DNA of 64,000 nucleotides from Proluteimonas flavola (GCF_021191705.1 NZ_JAIWPU010000010.1:98058-162057), one strand, 5' to 3'; counted from the stretch's first letter, positions 19,465 to 30,231 are shown. Made by a program: numbers and translations. The notes: generated by a model not told the origin, from the letters alone.

Positions 19465-20348
19465 CCGCGCGCAAGGGCATCATCCTCGCCGGCGGCTCCG
19501 GGACGCGTCTGTATCCGATCACCAAGGGCGTCAGCAAGCAACTGCTGCCGGTGTACGACAAGCCGATGATTTATTACCCGCTCAGCGTATTGATGCTGGC
19601 GGGCATCCGCGAGGTGCTGATCATCAATACGCCGCACGAGCAGGCGCTGTTCCAATCGCTGCTCGGCGATGGATCGCAGTGGGGCATGGACATCCAGTAC
19701 GCCGTGCAGCCGAGTCCGGATGGTTTGGCGCAGGCCTATCTGATCGGCCGTGATTTCGTCGGCGGCAAGCCGAGCTGTCTGGTGCTGGGCGACAACATCT
19801 TCCACGGTCACGGCCTGACCGATACGCTGAAGAGCGCTGATGTGCGCAGCGACGGCGCGACGGTGTTCGGTTACTGGGTCAACGATCCCGAACGTTACGG
19901 TGTGGCCGAGTTCGATGCCGCCGGCAAGGTCATCGATATCGCCGAGAAGCCCGAGAACCCGCGTTCGAACTACGCCGTCACGGGTCTGTACTTCTACGAC
20001 GGGTGCGCCAGCGACTACGCTGCCGAACTGAAGCCTTCGCCGCGCGGCGAACTGGAGATCACCGATCTCAACCGCCGCTATCTCGACGACGGCGCGCTGT
20101 ATCTCGAGCAGCTCGGTCGCGGCTATGCGTGGCTGGACACCGGCACGCACCAGTCCTTGCACGAAGCCTCGAACTTCATCCAGACCATCCAGGACCGCCA
20201 GGGCCTGCAGGTGTGCTGTCCGGAGGAGATCGCGTTCGGCAACGGCTGGATCGATGCCGAGCAACTGTCCGCGCTCGCCAGGCCGCTGTCCAAGAATGGT
20301 TATGGCCAGTACCTGATGTCCCTCGTCGAGCGCGGAGTGGTGCGTTGA
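19461..20348 (+). CDS. rmlA: Glucose-1-phosphate thymidylyltransferase
   Basis: A 295-aa nucleotidyltransferase that makes dTDP-glucose from glucose-1-phosphate and dTTP, the first and feedback-regulated step of dTDP-rhamnose synthesis. The N-terminus shows [20 protein letters not shown] and [33 protein letters not shown] and [18 protein letters not shown] follow, all typical. The ATG overlaps the end of rmlB (ATGA). Confidence 0.97.
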   Translation: MTARKGIILAGGSGTRLYPITKGVSKQLLPVYDKPMIYYPLSVLMLAGIREVLIINTPHEQALFQSLLGDGSQWGMDIQYAVQPSPDGLAQAYLIGRDFVGGKPSCLVLGDNIFHGHGLTDTLKSADVRSDGATVFGYWVNDPERYGVAEFDAAGKVIDIAEKPENPRSNYAVTGLYFYDGCASDYAAELKPSPRGELEITDLNRRYLDDGALYLEQLGRGYAWLDTGTHQSLHEASNFIQTIQDRQGLQVCCPEEIAFGNGWIDAEQLSALARPLSKNGYGQYLMSLVERGVVR

Positions 20349-20902
20349 AGATCATCGAAACCAAGCTGCCGGGCGCCGTCGTCATCGAGCCGGCCGTGTT
20401 CGGCGATGCGCGCGGGTTCTTCTTCGAGACCTGGAATGCCGAGCGGTTCGGGCAGCACGGTCTGCCGACGAACTTCGTGCAGAGCAACGTCTCGTCCTCG
20501 TCCAGGGGCGTGCTGCGCGGCCTGCATTACCAGTGGCCGCGGCCGCAGGGCAAGCTGGTCAGCGTGCTGCGGGGCGAGGTGCTTGATGTCGCCGTCGACA
20601 TCCGTCGCGGCTCGCCGACCTTCGGGCAGTGGGAGAGCGTGATCCTGAGCGAGGACAACAAACGCCAGTTCTGGATACCGGAAGGGTTCGCGCATGGCTT
20701 TGCGGTGCTGTCAGACAGCGCGGTCTTCAGCTACCTGTGCACCGACGTGTACGTGAAGGAAGCCGATGCCGGTGTGCGCTGGAACGATCCGGCGATCGGC
20801 GTCGATTGGCAGGTCGACGCGCCGTTGCTGTCCGACAAGGACACCCACGCGCCGCTGCTGGCCGACATCGCCGAGGCTCGGTTGCCGGTGTTCGCCGCAT
20901 GA
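20345..20902 (+). CDS. rmlC: dTDP-4-dehydrorhamnose 3,5-epimerase
   Basis: A 185-aa cupin-type epimerase for the third step of dTDP-rhamnose synthesis. [30 protein letters not shown] (catalytic His) and [15 protein letters not shown] are characteristic. The start is a TTG at 20345 that overlaps the rmlA stop as TTGA; a longer frame from 20003 runs inside rmlA and is rejected. The length matches the family with the TTG start. Confidence 0.95.
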   Translation: MKIIETKLPGAVVIEPAVFGDARGFFFETWNAERFGQHGLPTNFVQSNVSSSSRGVLRGLHYQWPRPQGKLVSVLRGEVLDVAVDIRRGSPTFGQWESVILSEDNKRQFWIPEGFAHGFAVLSDSAVFSYLCTDVYVKEADAGVRWNDPAIGVDWQVDAPLLSDKDTHAPLLADIAEARLPVFAA

Positions 20903-21807
20903 CCTCGCTGGTCTTCGGCGCGAATGGTCAGGTCGGCCAGGAGCTGTTGCGCGCGCTTGCGCCGCTGGGTGATGTAATCGGCACGACCCGTAGCGGCGCG
21001 CTGCCCGACGGCAGTGCCTGCCTGACTGCGGACTTTTCGGATCCGGAAGCGGTCGTCGCGCTGCTCGACGCGACGCGGCCGATGCGCGTGATCAATGCCG
21101 CCGCGTACACCGCGGTCGACAAGGCCGAGAGCGAGCCCGCGGCGGCGCAGGCGGCGAATGCGGAGACGCCAGGCGCGATTGCGCGCTGGTGCGCCGCTCG
21201 GGATGTGCCGCTGGTGCATTACTCCACCGACTACGTCTTCGACGGCAGCGGCACGCGTCCGTATCGGCCCGACGACGCCACGGCGCCGCTCGGTGTCTAC
21301 GGCGCCAGCAAACTCGCGGGCGAAGAGGCGATCCGCGCTGCGGGTGGCCGCCATCTGATCTTTCGCACTGCCTGGGTCTACGCCGCGCACGGCCAGAACT
21401 TCCTGCGCACGATGCTGCGCGTCGGCGCCGAACGCGACGTGCTGCGCGTGGTTGCCGACCAGGTCGGCACGCCGACGCCGGCTGCACTGATCGCCGACAT
21501 CACCGCGCGGGTCCTGCAGGCCGACGGCGAAGCCTCCGGCACCTGGCACCTGACTGCGTCGGGCGAAACCAGCTGGCACGGGTTCGCCGAGGCGATCTTC
21601 GAGGGCGCGTTCGCCCGCAGCCTGATATCGCGCACGCCGAAGGTCGAGGCGATTACCACGGCCGATTATCCGACGCCGGCGAAACGTCCCGCCTACTCGC
21701 GGCTGGACACGGCCTCCCTCGAGCGTGATTTCCGGGTCGTGCTGCCGCGCTGGCGCGACGCGCTCGGCGGTGTGCTCGATACGCTCGCGGCCGCGCAACG
21801 TGCGTAG
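20899..21807 (+). CDS. rmlD: dTDP-4-dehydrorhamnose reductase
   Basis: A 302-aa SDR enzyme that finishes dTDP-L-rhamnose. GANGQVGQELLRALAPLG is the NADPH-binding start, HYSTDYVFDGSGTRPY near residue 105 and VYGASKLAGEEAIRAAGG near 133 carry the catalytic Tyr and Lys. The ATG overlaps the rmlC stop (ATGA). It ends 99 bp before the convergent end of ugd; that gap holds only a weak GC-rich inverted repeat. Confidence 0.96.
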   Translation: MTSLVFGANGQVGQELLRALAPLGDVIGTTRSGALPDGSACLTADFSDPEAVVALLDATRPMRVINAAAYTAVDKAESEPAAAQAANAETPGAIARWCAARDVPLVHYSTDYVFDGSGTRPYRPDDATAPLGVYGASKLAGEEAIRAAGGRHLIFRTAWVYAAHGQNFLRTMLRVGAERDVLRVVADQVGTPTPAALIADITARVLQADGEASGTWHLTASGETSWHGFAEAIFEGAFARSLISRTPKVEAITTADYPTPAKRPAYSRLDTASLERDFRVVLPRWRDALGGVLDTLAAAQRA

Positions 21808-21906
21808 AGCGGAGCTTGCCCCGCTGCTCCGGCTCCGCAGCCTGCATGGAACGGCAGTCCGGCAAGCTCGACTCTGCGGCGCACCAATGCCTGATTCCGG
21901 GATGTT

Positions 21907-23085
21907 CTAGTCTTTCCCGAAAAGGTCGCGGGTGTATATTTTATGGGGTACGTCGGCGATGTCCTCCGTGACCCGGTTTGCGACGATCACATCGCTTTCC
22001 TGCTTGAAATGTGCCAGGTCGCTCACGACCCTGGAGTTGAAGAACATGCCTTCATCCAGTGCCGGTTCGTAAACGATCACCTCCAGTCCTTTCGCCTTCA
22101 GCCGCTTCATGATGCCCTGGATGGATGAGGCCCGGAAATTGTCGGAGCCTGCCTTCATTATCAGCCGATATATTCCCACCACGCGCGGCTGGCGCTGCAG
22201 GATCTGTTCGGAAATGAAGTCCTTTCGCGTGGAGTTGGAGGCCACGATTGCGGCGATCAGGTTTTGCGGAACCTCCCTGTAGTTGGCCAGGAGCTGTTTC
22301 GTGTCCTTCGGCAGGCAGTAGCCACCGTATCCGAATGACGGATTGTTGTAGTGGTGGCCGATGCGTGGGTCCAGTCCGACGCCTTCGATGATCGCCCGCG
22401 TGTCCAATCCCAACGTCTGTGCATACGAATCGAGTTCATTGAAGAAGGCGACGCGCATGGCCAGATAGGTGTTGGCGAAAAGCTTGATCGCTTCAGCGTC
22501 CGTGGACCCGGTGAGCAGTACCGGGATGTCGCTTTTCAGTGCGCCTTGCTTGAACAGGTCGGCGACGTGCTGGGCGCGCTCGGAACGCTCTCCGATGATG
22601 ATCCTGCTCGGATGCAGGTTGTCATGGAGGGCCCGGCCTTCTCGCAGGAACTCCGGCGAGAAAATGATGTTCTCACTGCCGAACTGCTCCCTTGCGGCCA
22701 GGGTAAAGCCGACTGGGACGGTCGATTTGATCAGGACTATGGCCGAGGGGTTGACCGCCAATACCGCGGCGATGGTCGATTCCACCGTGCTGGTGTTGAA
22801 GTAGTTGTTGGTTTCGTCGTAGTCGGTGGGGGTCGAGACCACGACGAGGTCGGCATCGCGATAGGCCGCTTCAGCGTCTAGCGTTGCATTCAGATGTAGG
22901 GGTTTCCCGGACAGGTACAGGTTGATCTCCTGGTCCTCTATCGGTGAAACGCGGGCGTTGATCAGGTCGACTTTTCGCTGGTCGATGTCTATCGCGACGA
23001 CCTCGTTGTGCTGGGCCAGCAGGATGGCATTGGATAGACCCACGTAGCCCGTACCCACAACGGCGATTTTCATGCGGCGATTCAT
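21907..23085 (-). CDS. ugd: UDP-glucose/nucleotide-sugar 6-dehydrogenase
   Basis: A 392-aa enzyme that oxidises UDP-glucose to UDP-glucuronate. The N-terminal NAD motif is [20 protein letters not shown] and the catalytic cysteine lies in [16 protein letters not shown] near residue 255; [10 protein letters not shown] and [10 protein letters not shown] lie between. AAGG sits 6 bases before the first ATG at 23085 (cacttcaagaaggtaagaa on the minus strand). It follows xanB by 38 bp. Its coding sequence has visibly more A and T and fewer long antisense frames than its neighbours, a hint of separate origin. The length and [10 protein letters not shown] segment match the enterobacterial short Ugd form. 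Confidence 0.93.
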   Translation of the reverse strand: MNRRMKIAVVGTGYVGLSNAILLAQHNEVVAIDIDQRKVDLINARVSPIEDQEINLYLSGKPLHLNATLDAEAAYRDADLVVVSTPTDYDETNNYFNTSTVESTIAAVLAVNPSAIVLIKSTVPVGFTLAAREQFGSENIIFSPEFLREGRALHDNLHPSRIIIGERSERAQHVADLFKQGALKSDIPVLLTGSTDAEAIKLFANTYLAMRVAFFNELDSYAQTLGLDTRAIIEGVGLDPRIGHHYNNPSFGYGGYCLPKDTKQLLANYREVPQNLIAAIVASNSTRKDFISEQILQRQPRVVGIYRLIMKAGSDNFRASSIQGIMKRLKAKGLEVIVYEPALDEGMFFNSRVVSDLAHFKQESDVIVANRVTEDIADVPHKIYTRDLFGKD

Positions 23086-23123
23086 TTCTTACCTTCTTGA
23101 AGTGTCTGCAGACCAGTGTTCGC

Positions 23124-24536
23124 TCAGGCGCGCCCGTAGGTGTCCTCGAAACGCACGATATCGTCCTCCCCCAGATAGCTGCCCGACTGCACCTCGATCA
23201 GTTCAAGCGGTACCTTGCCCGGGTTGCGCAGCCGATGCGTCACACCGAGCGGAATGTAGGTGCTCTGGTTCTCGCCCAGCAGCAGCACGTCGTCGCCACG
23301 CGTGACTTCGGCCGTGCCACTGACAACGATCCAGTGCTCGGCGCGGTGGTGGTGCATCTGCAGGCTCAGCACGCCGCCGGGCTTGACGGTGATGCGTTTG
23401 ACCTGATGACGCGGACCGTTGTCGATCGAGTCGTAGGCGCCCCACGGGCGATAGACCTTGCGATGCCAGGCCGCCTGCGGCAGGTCGCGCGCTTTGAGTT
23501 CGGCGACCACGTCCTTGACCTGCTGGATGCGGTCGCTGCGCCCGACGAGGATGGCGTCGGGCGTTTCCACGACGATCGTGTCTTCCAGCCCGATCATCGC
23601 GATCAGGCGCTCGCCGTAGGCGTAGGTGTTGCGGCAGTCGATCGACACGACCTCGCCATGATGCGCATTGCCGTCGGCGTCCTGCGGCGAGACCTCGCGC
23701 AGGCTCGCCCACGAGCCGACATCGCTCCAGCCTGCGTCCAGCGGCATCACCACCGCCGCGTCGGTCTTTTCCATGACCGCGTAGTCGATCGAATCCGACG
23801 GGCTTGCGGCAAACGCGTCGGCGTCGAGGCGGGTGAAGTCGACGTCCTTGCGCGCGGCCGACCACGATGCGCGCACCGCCGCCAGCATCGTCGGCGCGTG
23901 GCGTTCGAGTTCGGCGAGATACGCGTCGGCGCGGAACAGGAACATGCCGCTGTTCCAGAAATGGTCGCCGGAGGACACATAGGCTTGCGCGCGCGCCAGA
24001 TCCGGCTTCTCGACGAAGGCTTCGACCGGCATGGGTCCACCTTCATTGCGCGCTGTGGCTTTGATGTAGCCGTAGCCGGTTTCCGGCCCGCGCGGCACGA
24101 CGCCGAACGTCACCAGCCTGCCGGCCTCGGCCGCAGGCAGCGCGGCGCGCACCGCAGCGTGGAAGGCTTCGGGCGTCTGCACGACATGGTCCGACGGCAG
24201 CACCAGCAGCACCGCATCCGGCGTCTCGCGCAGCGCTTCGAGTGCGGCCGCGGCGATTGCGGGCGCGGTATTGCGGCCAACCGGTTCGAGCACGATCGCC
24301 GCAGGCGTCGCGCCGACCTGCTGCAACTGCTCGGCGACGACGAAGCGGTGCGCCTCGTTGGCGACGACGATCGGCCCGGCATCGCCGGCCAGCGGCGCCG
24401 CGCGCAGCCAGGTCGCCTGCAGCATCGTGTCCGCGCCGACCAGCGGCAGGAACTGCTTGGGATGCATCTCGCGCGACAGCGGCCACAGGCGCGTGCCTGA
24501 GCCACCGGAAAGCAGGACCGGGACGATCGTGGACAT
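23124..24536 (-). CDS. xanB: Mannose-1-phosphate guanylyltransferase / mannose-6-phosphate isomerase
   Basis: A 470-aa bifunctional enzyme of the AlgA/ManC/XanB type, giving GDP-mannose for xanthan, LPS or other glycans. The N-terminal transferase has LLSGGSGTRLWPLSREMHPK near residue 8, LVLPSDHVV and FVEKPD; the C-terminal cupin isomerase has RPWGAYDSIDNGPRHQVKRI and SLQMHHHRAEHWIVVSG near 390-420. The frame extends upstream through the xanA gene, but ATG 24536, 8 bp after xanA, is the natural start and gives family length. Confidence 0.95.
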   Translation of the reverse strand: MSTIVPVLLSGGSGTRLWPLSREMHPKQFLPLVGADTMLQATWLRAAPLAGDAGPIVVANEAHRFVVAEQLQQVGATPAAIVLEPVGRNTAPAIAAAALEALRETPDAVLLVLPSDHVVQTPEAFHAAVRAALPAAEAGRLVTFGVVPRGPETGYGYIKATARNEGGPMPVEAFVEKPDLARAQAYVSSGDHFWNSGMFLFRADAYLAELERHAPTMLAAVRASWSAARKDVDFTRLDADAFAASPSDSIDYAVMEKTDAAVVMPLDAGWSDVGSWASLREVSPQDADGNAHHGEVVSIDCRNTYAYGERLIAMIGLEDTIVVETPDAILVGRSDRIQQVKDVVAELKARDLPQAAWHRKVYRPWGAYDSIDNGPRHQVKRITVKPGGVLSLQMHHHRAEHWIVVSGTAEVTRGDDVLLLGENQSTYIPLGVTHRLRNPGKVPLELIEVQSGSYLGEDDIVRFEDTYGRA

Positions 24537-24544
24537 GGCAGGCC

Positions 24545-25894
24545 TCAAGCGGACAACAGGTCGGACAGCTCGCGCGTGCGGGCATCCAGCAGCGCACGGT
24601 CCGCGCGCGTTTCGATGTTGAGCCGCAGCAGCGGTTCGGTGTTGGAGCTGCGCAGATTGAAGCGCCAGTCGCCGAAATCGGCGCTGATGCCGTCGGTGCG
24701 ATCGATCGCCGGCGACTGCGCGGCGTAGTACGCCGTCACCCGATCGACCGCGGCCTTTGCGTCGGCGACGCGGAAGTTGATCTCGCCGCTGCACGGAAAC
24801 TTCGCGACGCGCTCGGCGACGAGATCGCCCAGCGAGCGGCCGCTGGTCGATACGAGTTCGGCGATCAACAGCCACGGAATCATCCCGGAATCGGCATAGG
24901 CGAATTCGCGGAAGTAGTGATGCGCGCTCATCTCGCCGCCGTAGACCGCGTCTTCGGCGCGCATCTTCTCCTTGATGAAGGCGTGGCCGCTCTTGCACAG
25001 CACTGGCACGCCGCCGGCGGCTTCGACCTGCTCGACGGTGTTCCAGACCAGACGCGGGTCGTGCACGACCTTGCCGCCGGGCTGCTTGGCGAGAATCGCT
25101 TCGGCCAGCAGGCCGACGAGGTAATAGCCCTCGATGAACGCACCGGTTTCGTCGAAGAAGAAGCAGCGGTCGAAATCGCCATCCCAGGCGATGCCGAAAT
25201 CCGCGCCGTGTGCGCGCACTGCGTCGGCTGTCGCCTGACGGTTTTCGGGCAGCAGGGGATTCGGGATGCCGTTGGGGAAGTTGCCGTCGGCCTCGTGGAA
25301 CACGCGCACGAACTCGAACGGCAGACGGGAAGCGAGCAGATCGACGATCGAGCCGGCGCCGCCATTGCCGGCATTGACGACGAGCTTGAGCGGACGCAGC
25401 GCCTTGGCTTCGACGTAACCCAGCAGATGATCGATGTAGGCCGACTTGTCCGGCGCGGCGGTCTCGGTGCCCGGCGTGGCCACGGGCGCGGGCAGGTCGC
25501 CCGCCTCGACCGCGTCCGAGATCGCGAACAGGCCGGTGTCGGAACTGATCGGCCGGGCGTTCTCACGCACCAGTTTCATGCCGTTGTAGTCCATCGGATT
25601 GTGGCTGGCGGTCACCATCACGCCGCCGGCCGCGCCGAGGTGGTCGACCTGGAAATAGACCTCTTCCGTGCCGCCGACACCGATGTCGATGATCTCGCGT
25701 CCCTGGCTGCGCAGCCCTTCCGACAATGCGGCCTGCAGTTCCGGACTGCTCAGGCGCACGTCGCGGCCCAGCACGATCGCGCCCGGCGGCAGCTGCGCGG
25801 CCAGCGCGATACCGATGTCGCGGGCAAGGACGGGATTGAGTTCGTCCGGCACGCGGCCGCGGAGGTCGTAGGCCTTGAAGGCGGGCAGGGGCAT
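24545..25894 (-). CDS. xanA: Phosphomannomutase/phosphoglucomutase
   Basis: A 449-aa alpha-D-phosphohexomutase that interconverts hexose 6- and 1-phosphates, feeding both GDP-mannose and UDP- or dTDP-glucose routes. The phosphoserine is in [13 protein letters not shown] near residue 97, the metal loop is [13 protein letters not shown] near 235, the sugar loop [12 protein letters not shown] near 315, and the phosphate-binding [12 protein letters not shown] near 415. xanB follows by 8 bp. The order xanA-xanB near rml genes matches known xanthomonad clusters. Frames that begin upstream of 25894 are antisense to scoA. Confidence 0.95.
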   Translation of the reverse strand: MPLPAFKAYDLRGRVPDELNPVLARDIGIALAAQLPPGAIVLGRDVRLSSPELQAALSEGLRSQGREIIDIGVGGTEEVYFQVDHLGAAGGVMVTASHNPMDYNGMKLVRENARPISSDTGLFAISDAVEAGDLPAPVATPGTETAAPDKSAYIDHLLGYVEAKALRPLKLVVNAGNGGAGSIVDLLASRLPFEFVRVFHEADGNFPNGIPNPLLPENRQATADAVRAHGADFGIAWDGDFDRCFFFDETGAFIEGYYLVGLLAEAILAKQPGGKVVHDPRLVWNTVEQVEAAGGVPVLCKSGHAFIKEKMRAEDAVYGGEMSAHHYFREFAYADSGMIPWLLIAELVSTSGRSLGDLVAERVAKFPCSGEINFRVADAKAAVDRVTAYYAAQSPAIDRTDGISADFGDWRFNLRSSNTEPLLRLNIETRADRALLDARTRELSDLLSA

Positions 25895-26029
25895 GGTCGA
25901 TCCATCGGTGGGGAAGGCCAATTCTAGCGTTTCGCGGGGATGGGACGGTTTGCGCCACTGCGCCAAGGCCCAGGGCCGCATACGCGCGCAGCCGGTAGAA
26001 TCGAGGGCCGTTGCGCCATGAGGATCGAA

Positions 26030-26761
26030 ATGAGCGAGCAGAGTTCCGCCGCGGGTCGACGCGGCAAGCAGTATCCCGATGCCGCGACGGCATTGGCCGA
26101 CATCGTGGCCGACGGCCAGACCTTCGCCGTCGGCGGTTTCGGCCTGTGCGGCATTCCCGAGGCGCTGATCGCAGCCTTGCGCGACTCGGGCGTCAAGGAC
26201 ATCACCGCGATCTCCAACAACGCCGGCGTCGACGGCTTCGGCCTCGGTCAGCTGCTGGAGACCCGGCAGATCCGCAAGATGATTTCGTCCTATGTGGGCG
26301 AAAACAAGGAGTTCGAGCGCCAGTATCTGGGCGGCGAACTGGAACTCGAGTTCAACCCGCAGGGCACGCTGGCCGAGCGCTTGCGCGCGGGCGGTGCCGG
26401 CATCCCGGCGTTCTTCACCGCGACCGGATTCGGCACCATCGTCGCCGAGGGCAAGGAGACGCGCGAGTTCGACGGCAAGCACTACGTGCTGGAGACGGCG
26501 CTGGTCGCGGACGTCGCCCTGGTCAAGGCGTGGAAGGCCGACACGGCCGGCAACCTGGTGTTCCGCAAGACCGCGCGCAACTTCAATCCGGCCTGCGCGA
26601 TGGCCGGCAAGGTCTGCGTGGCCGAGGTCGAGGAACTGGTGGCGATCGGCGACATCGATCCGGATCAGGTGCACCTGCCCGGCATCTACGTCGACCGCAT
26701 CGTCGTCAACGCGGCACCCGAGAAGCGCATCGAACAGCGCACCGTGCGAGGAGCGAAGTAA
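26030..26761 (+). CDS. scoA: 3-oxoacid CoA-transferase subunit A
   Basis: A 243-aa subunit of succinyl-CoA:3-ketoacid CoA-transferase, which moves CoA between succinyl-CoA and acetoacetate. [20 protein letters not shown] near residue 33 is the family signature; [20 protein letters not shown] and [20 protein letters not shown] follow. ATG 26030 is favoured by AGGA 5 bases upstream; ATG 26018 would add four residues. scoB overlaps its stop by one base. The pair sits between sugar-nucleotide genes but belongs to central metabolism. Confidence 0.93.
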   Translation: MSEQSSAAGRRGKQYPDAATALADIVADGQTFAVGGFGLCGIPEALIAALRDSGVKDITAISNNAGVDGFGLGQLLETRQIRKMISSYVGENKEFERQYLGGELELEFNPQGTLAERLRAGGAGIPAFFTATGFGTIVAEGKETREFDGKHYVLETALVADVALVKAWKADTAGNLVFRKTARNFNPACAMAGKVCVAEVEELVAIGDIDPDQVHLPGIYVDRIVVNAAPEKRIEQRTVRGAK

Positions 26762-27396
26762 TGGCCTGGACCCGCGATGAAATGGCCGCGCGCGCCGCGC
26801 GCGAACTGACCGACGGCGCGTACGTGAACCTCGGTATCGGCCTGCCGACGCTGGTGGCCAACCACATTCCCGATGGTGTCGATGTCTGGTTGCAGAGCGA
26901 GAACGGCCTGCTCGGCATCGGTCCGTTCCCGCTTGATGCCGAGGTCGATGCCGACCTCATCAACGCCGGCAAGCAGACCGTGACCGCGCGCAAGGGCGCG
27001 AGCTACTTCGGCAGCCACGACTCGTTCGCGATGATCCGCGGCGGCCACATCGATCTCGCGATCCTCGGCGCGATGCAGGTCACCGGCAGCGGCGATCTCG
27101 CGAACTGGATGGTGCCCGGCAAGATGGTCAAGGGCATGGGCGGCGCGATGGATCTCGTCGCCGGCGTCAAGCGCGTCGTCGTGCTGATGGAGCACGTCGC
27201 GAAGGACGGCAGCCACAAGATCCTGCCCGAATGCACACTCCCCCTGACCGGCGTGGGCGTGGTCGACCGGATCATCACGGACCTTGCAGTGTTCGACGTG
27301 ACGGCCGATGGCCTGGTGCTGGTTGAGACGGCGGACGGCGTGGATGTCGACGAGTTGAAGACGAAGACCGGCGTCGCGTTCGCGGCCGCGGCCTGA
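26761..27396 (+). CDS. scoB: 3-oxoacid CoA-transferase subunit B
   Basis: A 211-aa partner of Sco[18 protein letters not shown] and [14 protein letters not shown] carry the typical substrate loop and the catalytic glutamate (SENG). The ATG shares one base with the scoA stop (TAATG). The gene ends 3 bp from the convergent end of the large RgpF-like gene, with no terminator between them. Confidence 0.94.
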   Translation: MAWTRDEMAARAARELTDGAYVNLGIGLPTLVANHIPDGVDVWLQSENGLLGIGPFPLDAEVDADLINAGKQTVTARKGASYFGSHDSFAMIRGGHIDLAILGAMQVTGSGDLANWMVPGKMVKGMGGAMDLVAGVKRVVVLMEHVAKDGSHKILPECTLPLTGVGVVDRIITDLAVFDVTADGLVLVETADGVDVDELKTKTGVAFAAAA

Positions 27397-27399
27397 CCT

Positions 27400-30231
27400 T
27401 CAGGTCCCGGCGCGCGTTCCACCCGCCGGGACCTGGCCGCGTCCGGTAAACGCGTCCTCCACGCCGATACCCACGAGCCAGGGCGCCTGCCAACGGCCGG
27501 TGCCCACGGATTCGAGGGGGATCTGCACGGCATCGACATCGAATTCGAGTTCGTCTGCGAGTGGGCCTGCCGCCGCCAGTGCGGCATCGATGAATGCCAG
27601 CGCGCCGGTGTGGACGGCATCGACGCTGGACCAGCGGGCGTGGTCGACGTCGCTCGCGTATCTCGGGTGCCGCACGCCGCCGCGCATCTCGAAGCCCGCG
27701 AACTGCGCATGCGGCGCGGTCAATATGCTTTCCAGCAGCAGATCGTGCGCGAGTACCGGCGAGTAGCCGTCATCGCGTCGCGCGTCGTAGTAGCGGGCCT
27801 CGGCGTCGCCAACGCCAGACAGCCGAGCCTCTGCGCGACCGTCGAGTGCGAAGTAGGCGCCATCGACCGGACGCGCCAACAGACGCGAGAAGTGGCGCTG
27901 GATGGTGCCCGCGTATCCGATATCCGCCAGCAGGACTGGTGCATCGCCGACGATCTCGTGCCAGTAGGCCTGATAGTGGAGACGCGCCGCCTCGGCAGCG
28001 GACCGCAGCGCGTCGAAGGCTGGCGCCAGTCGTGCGACGCTGGCATCGCGCATCTCCGGCAGGAACACGGCTTCCTGCATGGCCGCGTCGCCGATGCGCG
28101 CGCGTACGGCGGCGCTGGCGCAAGCGCCCAGTCGTGCGTCGAGCAGGCCCGCCAGGGTGCCGTTATAGGTGCCGTCGAGCAGCGCCGGCAGATCGTCGAG
28201 GCTTCGCAGCGTCGCCAGCCCGGTCGCCTGACGCGAGGCGAGGAAGTAGCTGCCACGCAGACCGCGCGTCAGTGCCGGCGCAGCGTCCTGCAAGCGATCG
28301 AAAGCCTCGCTCAGCAAGTGGCCTTCCCGGCTCAGGAACAGCAGCGCTTCGACTCCCGTATCGGTCGCCCGACGTGACAGCCAGGTCAGGTAGTCGAGCA
28401 CCATCGGGCCGATGACCACGTAGCCCAGCGTCCGTGGCGAAAGCACAGGCGCGCCATGGAAGGCTTCGGGTTCGACATCCGCGATGGCGCTGAAATGGTT
28501 GGCGATCAGCCCCAGGCGCAGCTGCTCCGACCATGACGCGTCCGGTGTGGTGCGCAACGGACGCAATGCCGGCACGACATCCAGCAGTGCGGCCGCGCGC
28601 AGGATATGCACGGGTGTCAGCATGCCGTGCCAATGCGGCTGCTGGATGTCGGCATGTTCGTTGTCGCCGATATGCAGCCAGGTGGCGGGCGCGATGCCCG
28701 CACGCTTTGCGAGCACGGGCCAGACGCTGCCCTCGTCCTTGCGCAGGCCTGTTTCGCACGAGACGTAGCATTCGTCGGTCAGCGAACTCACTTCGACGGG
28801 GAGAATGTCGCGCAACGTCGCCTCGTCCAGATACATGTCCGACAGGGCGACCAGACGCTTTCCGCGTGCCCTCAGCGACGCGAGAACCGAGAGGACGCCC
28901 GTGCGCGGCGACAGCAGCCGACGTTCCGTTGCGAGCTCCAGCGCGGACAGCGCTTCGACAGGCGCGGCAGGCGCGAGCGCTGCCATGGCCGCATAGATTT
29001 CGCCGAGGGTCGGATCCCGGCGCACGTCATGTCGTGCGCGTGCCTCGGCGCGGGCCCTCAGGTCGATGAAGCCCTCGACGCCCAACGAGGCTTCGGCCAG
29101 GCGTGACAGATACGCCCGGGCGGATTCCGGAGACAGGAACGGGCGTTGCACCAGCGTGTCGAACACGTCAAGCGACACCAGGGCCGCATCGACTGCCGCG
29201 ACTTCGATCCGCGCCTGCAGGGAGGACGAGAAGTAGGTGGACCAGTTCCGGTTGCCTTCGCTGGACAGCGCCAGCGCGCCGTTGCGCGGCAGTACGCCGG
29301 CGCGATAGCCGCTTGCCCGCGTGACGGCGACGAACAGCCGTTCGAGCGCGTGCTGCAGGGTGCCATCGAGTTGTCCCTGTTCTTCCGGAAATGCATCGAG
29401 CGGAAGCCCGAGCGACAGCAGGGGGCGGATCGCGTCGATGCGTGCCCAGAACATCGAGCCGGCTGGAAAATCGATATAGGCGTGCGGATCGATGGAAAAC
29501 CCGATACGGCTCGCGAGGCTGCGTGCGTCGGCGAGGTTGCCGAGCCAGGTATGGCCCCAGAGCGGTACGGTTTCGTGGCTCTCGGGGTAGATCATGCCCA
29601 GTGTGGGTTCGGCCGCGAACATGCCCAGTTGCCACGCGATCCGGTCACGGTCCCCAAGCAGGGACTCCACCAGATAGCTGCGCCAGCGGTTCTGCACGCT
29701 GCCGGTGTACAGCGATTTCTTGCTGTGCAGGTGTCCAACGATGTCGAGGCCGAGGAGTGCTTCCCGGAATGTGACCAGCAGCGGCGCGATGTCCCGGCCG
29801 CGGTTGGGCACGCAGGCGATCTCGATGCGCTCGATGGCGTCGATATCGACGAAGGCGCTGCGCACACGCGTCGCGGCGTTGGCGTCGGTCACCGAGACCA
29901 GCAATACGAACGGCAGAGGCATCCGCGCCAATGCGCTGGCGAACTCTTCGGCGAGATCCGGATAGAACAGGTGCAGCATCACCCCGACGCGCAGCGTTGT
30001 GCCGTCGATCGGTCGAGGCGGCGGGAACCGGTAGCCGTCCTCCGGGGGCTGTGCCGTCGACAGCGGCCGTCCTGCCACCCGGAGGCGAGCGAGCACGCCG
30101 CGGGGGCCGAGCGCACGCAGCATCCGCCAGACGCGTGCAACAAGCGCAGCGAATCCCCGGATCCCGCCCCCCCTGGCATCGATGCCGCGACGCACAGCGC
30201 TCACCAGTCCGGTGACACGTCCCGTCACCAT
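27400..30231 (-). CDS. RgpF-like glycan synthesis protein fused to HAD-type phosphatase domain
   Basis: A 943-aa protein. Residues ~80-320 resemble rhamnan synthesis protein F: VGVMLHLFYPDLAEEFASAL, VPNRGRDIAPLLVTF, GHLHSKKSLYTGS and YIDFPAGSMFWARIDAIRPL. From ~350 a HAD-like fold appears, with SLDVFDTLVQRP as motif I, ALSDMYLD as motif II and LHIGDNEHADIQQP near 515. The last ~330 residues have no family I can name. RgpF-type proteins act on rhamnose-containing polysaccharides, fitting nearby rml genes. The ATG at 30231 is chosen; ATG 30267 and TTG 30345 would extend it, and no site has a strong ribosome sequence. The HAD part may hydrolyse a sugar or lipid phosphate; that is inference. Confidence 0.8.
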   Translation of the reverse strand: MVTGRVTGLVSAVRRGIDARGGGIRGFAALVARVWRMLRALGPRGVLARLRVAGRPLSTAQPPEDGYRFPPPRPIDGTTLRVGVMLHLFYPDLAEEFASALARMPLPFVLLVSVTDANAATRVRSAFVDIDAIERIEIACVPNRGRDIAPLLVTFREALLGLDIVGHLHSKKSLYTGSVQNRWRSYLVESLLGDRDRIAWQLGMFAAEPTLGMIYPESHETVPLWGHTWLGNLADARSLASRIGFSIDPHAYIDFPAGSMFWARIDAIRPLLSLGLPLDAFPEEQGQLDGTLQHALERLFVAVTRASGYRAGVLPRNGALALSSEGNRNWSTYFSSSLQARIEVAAVDAALVSLDVFDTLVQRPFLSPESARAYLSRLAEASLGVEGFIDLRARAEARARHDVRRDPTLGEIYAAMAALAPAAPVEALSALELATERRLLSPRTGVLSVLASLRARGKRLVALSDMYLDEATLRDILPVEVSSLTDECYVSCETGLRKDEGSVWPVLAKRAGIAPATWLHIGDNEHADIQQPHWHGMLTPVHILRAAALLDVVPALRPLRTTPDASWSEQLRLGLIANHFSAIADVEPEAFHGAPVLSPRTLGYVVIGPMVLDYLTWLSRRATDTGVEALLFLSREGHLLSEAFDRLQDAAPALTRGLRGSYFLASRQATGLATLRSLDDLPALLDGTYNGTLAGLLDARLGACASAAVRARIGDAAMQEAVFLPEMRDASVARLAPAFDALRSAAEAARLHYQAYWHEIVGDAPVLLADIGYAGTIQRHFSRLLARPVDGAYFALDGRAEARLSGVGDAEARYYDARRDDGYSPVLAHDLLLESILTAPHAQFAGFEMRGGVRHPRYASDVDHARWSSVDAVHTGALAFIDAALAAAGPLADELEFDVDAVQIPLESVGTGRWQAPWLVGIGVEDAFTGRGQVPAGGTRAGT

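Noticed and set aside
21808..21906. Terminator between the convergent rmlD and ugd genes
   Set aside because: Only short imperfect GC arms and no T run; too weak to call.
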